Positions 6,721-7,727 of a stretch of 7,727 bases of DNA are shown here, one piece after another. A model generated the notes under the pieces. That model saw nothing but the letters and a program-made list of their open reading frames with translations. It was not told the DNA's origin and ran no database searches. Positions within the stretch are counted from its first letter, which is position 1. Each line of letters starts with the position of its first letter. The position numbers were made by a program, and so were the translations under genes. The stretch comes from Caulobacteraceae bacterium (GTDB taxonomy: Bacteria; Pseudomonadota; Alphaproteobacteria; Caulobacterales; Caulobacteraceae), in contig JACDGF010000096.1 of assembly GCA_013815405.1 (NCBI GenBank), positions 1 to 7,727 of the forward strand, in the 5' to 3' direction.

Positions 6721-6836
6721 GAGCCCCCTCCACTCCTTCGGGGTCCCCCTCCCGTTGGCGGAGGGAGGAGAGAAGAAACGAAAGCGCTTTCTTCCCCCCT
6801 GGGGGAAGTACCGGCGAAGCTAGGGGAAGGGGGCTC
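6721..6836. repeat. Nested palindromic intergenic repeat (REP/MITE-like)
   Basis: A 116-base element bounded by imperfect inverted ends: GAGCCCCCTCCACTCCTTCG at the left and, read in reverse complement, GAGCCCCCTTCCCC then TAGCTTCGCC at the right. Inside it are three further self-complementary units: CCCTCC...GGAGGG at about 6747-6765, the perfect palindrome GAAAGCGCTTTC at 6780-6791, and CTTCCCCC/GGGGGAAG at 6791-6808. The terminal inverted ends with internal hairpins and no coding capacity resemble dispersed palindromic elements I recall from intergenic spaces of Caulobacterales. Only one copy is in this window, so repetition in the genome is not shown here. It lies between two convergent genes and could also act as a two-way transcription stop. 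Confidence 0.6.
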
Positions 6837-6837
6837 C

Positions 6838-6865
6838 GGCGGGGCGCGGGCCCTAAAGCCCCGCC
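6838..6865 (-). terminator. GC-rich hairpin over the lipoprotein stop codon
   Basis: GGCGGGGC at 6838-6845 pairs perfectly with GCCCCGCC at 6858-6865 around a 12-base loop that contains the TAG stop of the lipoprotein gene. The hairpin would form at the end of that transcript. It lacks a following T tract, so it is not a standard intrinsic terminator; it may instead protect the 3' end or only reflect composition. Confidence 0.3.
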
Positions 6866-7341
6866 CGGCGGAAGGCCTCCTCCAGGCGGGCGGAGATTTC
6901 CTGGCCCGGCAGGGCCCGCTGGCCTTCCATGACGGCGGAGTAGATCAGGTCCCGCTTCGCCCCGGCCAGCCGGCCCTCGGCCCAACCCACCGAGCGGGTC
7001 CTCTCGGGGTTGGACGCGCAGCTCGCGCCGCGCGCGTCGGCTGCGTCGGCCAGGGCCAGGGCGCTTTGCGCCGAAAGGGTCCCGGGGCGGTCACAGGCGG
7101 GCAGGGGGCGGGCGCAGTTGAACGCCTCGCCATAGCGATAGAGCACCTTGCGGCTGGCGCGATCGGCCAAAAGGACGCAGGTGGCCGGGTCGCCGATCGC
7201 CCCGCCGATGGCATGGTCCAAGGCGTCCGCCGGCAGGCCGCCGCCGCTCCGCGCGCAGCCCTGGGCCATCAGCGCCGCGGCGGCGAGGCCCATCGCGATC
7301 AAGGTCGCGTTCACGGTCTGGTTCATGGCGATTCTTCTCAT
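6853..7341 (-). CDS. Small Cys-containing putative lipoprotein of unknown function
   Basis: A 162-residue protein that I do not recognise. The N-terminus MRRIAMNQ, a hydrophobic run at 12-26, and MAQGC with Cys29 look like a lipoprotein signal; the lipobox is not ideal because of the Gln at -2. The mature part has four cysteines (55, 76, 83, 108), enough for two disulfides in the periplasm. Segments that look conserved-like are CVLLADRASRKVLYRYGEAF and the C-terminal GQRALPGQEISARLEEAFRRAGL. The start ATG at 7341 overlaps the TGA of the EF-hand gene (ATGA), which supports coupled translation and this start over the in-frame ATG at 7326. The two-arginine N-terminus also favours it. A GC-rich hairpin spans its stop. 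Functional linkage with the EF-hand protein is inferred from the overlap only. Confidence 0.7.
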   Translation of the reverse strand: MRRIAMNQTVNATLIAMGLAAAALMAQGCARSGGGLPADALDHAIGGAIGDPATCVLLADRASRKVLYRYGEAFNCARPLPACDRPGTLSAQSALALADAADARGASCASNPERTRSVGWAEGRLAGAKRDLIYSAVMEGQRALPGQEISARLEEAFRRAGL

Positions 7342-7727
7342 CGCGGGCGCGCCTTTTTGGGCAGCCGGGCGAGGAGCGCGTCGTGGTCGAGCCAGCCCCG
7401 CCGCTTCGGATCGAGCAGGTCGAAACGGCGATCGGTGACGCGCATCCAGCCCGACAGGGGAATGTGCGAGTTGAGCGCCAGGTCCGCGTCGCTGACCGGC
7501 TCGGGGTCGTCGAGGAGGGCGGCCGGGCCGGCGCCCTCCGCACGGGACGCCAGCTCGGGGGCGATCTTGGATTCATAGGCGGTGACCTCGAAGCCGTCGA
7601 TGACCCCGTCGCCGTCGGCGTCGACCAGTTTGAAGAAGGCTCGGGCGTCGGCCTCGAATTCCGCCCGATCGATCCGCCGGTCGTGGTTGGCGTCGACCCT
7701 GGCGAACCAGGCCTCGAAGGGCGCCGG
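7338..7727 (-). CDS. EF-hand calcium-binding protein (partial, 5' end beyond the window)
   Basis: An open frame enters from the right edge and gives 129 residues before a TGA at 7338-7340. Two canonical EF-hand loops are visible: DANHDRRIDRAE (7659-7694) and DADGDGVIDGFE (7587-7622), each with acidic residues at loop positions 1, 3 or 5, 9 and 12. A degenerate third loop, DPKRRGWLDHDA, lies near the C-terminus and lacks the final Glu, so it probably does not bind calcium. Such small EF-hand proteins in alphaproteobacteria are often exported, but the N-terminus that would show a signal peptide is outside the window. The ligand is inferred to be Ca2+. The stop codon overlaps the start of the lipoprotein gene, so the two are likely expressed together. 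Confidence 0.85.
   Translation of the reverse strand, partial: PAPFEAWFARVDANHDRRIDRAEFEADARAFFKLVDADGDGVIDGFEVTAYESKIAPELASRAEGAGPAALLDDPEPVSDADLALNSHIPLSGWMRVTDRRFDLLDPKRRGWLDHDALLARLPKKARPR

Overview
This window is GC-rich chromosomal DNA whose protein style (abundant Ala/Arg/Gly, strong GC3 bias, a secreted GH9 cellulase-like enzyme, a SIMPL-domain periplasmic protein, small EF-hand and lipoprotein genes) suggests an alphaproteobacterium, most likely a member of the Caulobacterales (Caulobacter/Phenylobacterium type). That placement is inference from gene style and from the form of one intergenic palindromic repeat; there is no rRNA or other decisive marker here.

Layout from left to right. 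The last 11 codons of an unidentified upstream gene overlap (ATGA) a complete YeiH/UPF0324-type membrane transporter (30-1082, +). Facing it is a secreted zinc metallopeptidase of the gluzincin M2/M3 style (1149-2777, -). Upstream of that on the same strand is a secreted family-9 glycoside hydrolase with an N-terminal Ig-like domain (2989-4956, -). A roughly 370-base non-coding stretch follows, then a GFA/CENP-V-type zinc protein (5329-5811, +). Its last codons run antisense through a CAU-anticodon tRNA gene (5768-5844, -). Divergent from the tRNA is a SIMPL/DUF541 periplasmic protein (5967-6683, +). It converges on a Cys-containing lipoprotein (6853-7341, -), with a 116-base nested palindromic repeat between them. 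The lipoprotein gene is coupled by an ATGA overlap to the 3' part of an EF-hand gene that leaves the window at the right edge.

Functionally this is a mixed neighbourhood rather than one pathway. Four or five products are exported (peptidase, GH9 enzyme, SIMPL protein, lipoprotein, perhaps the EF-hand protein). The GH9 enzyme and the peptidase share a strand and could be co-transcribed, but a gap of about 210 bases makes that uncertain. The only tightly coupled pairs are the unknown gene with YeiH and the EF-hand gene with the lipoprotein gene. I see no integrase, transposase, toxin-antitoxin pair, CRISPR array or defence module, and nothing that amounts to an undescribed system. The points most worth a second look are the tRNA-antisense tail of the GFA protein, the altered active-site motifs of the GH9 enzyme, the divergent metallopeptidase, the nested palindrome at 6721-6836, and the uncharacterised lipoprotein coupled to the EF-hand gene.
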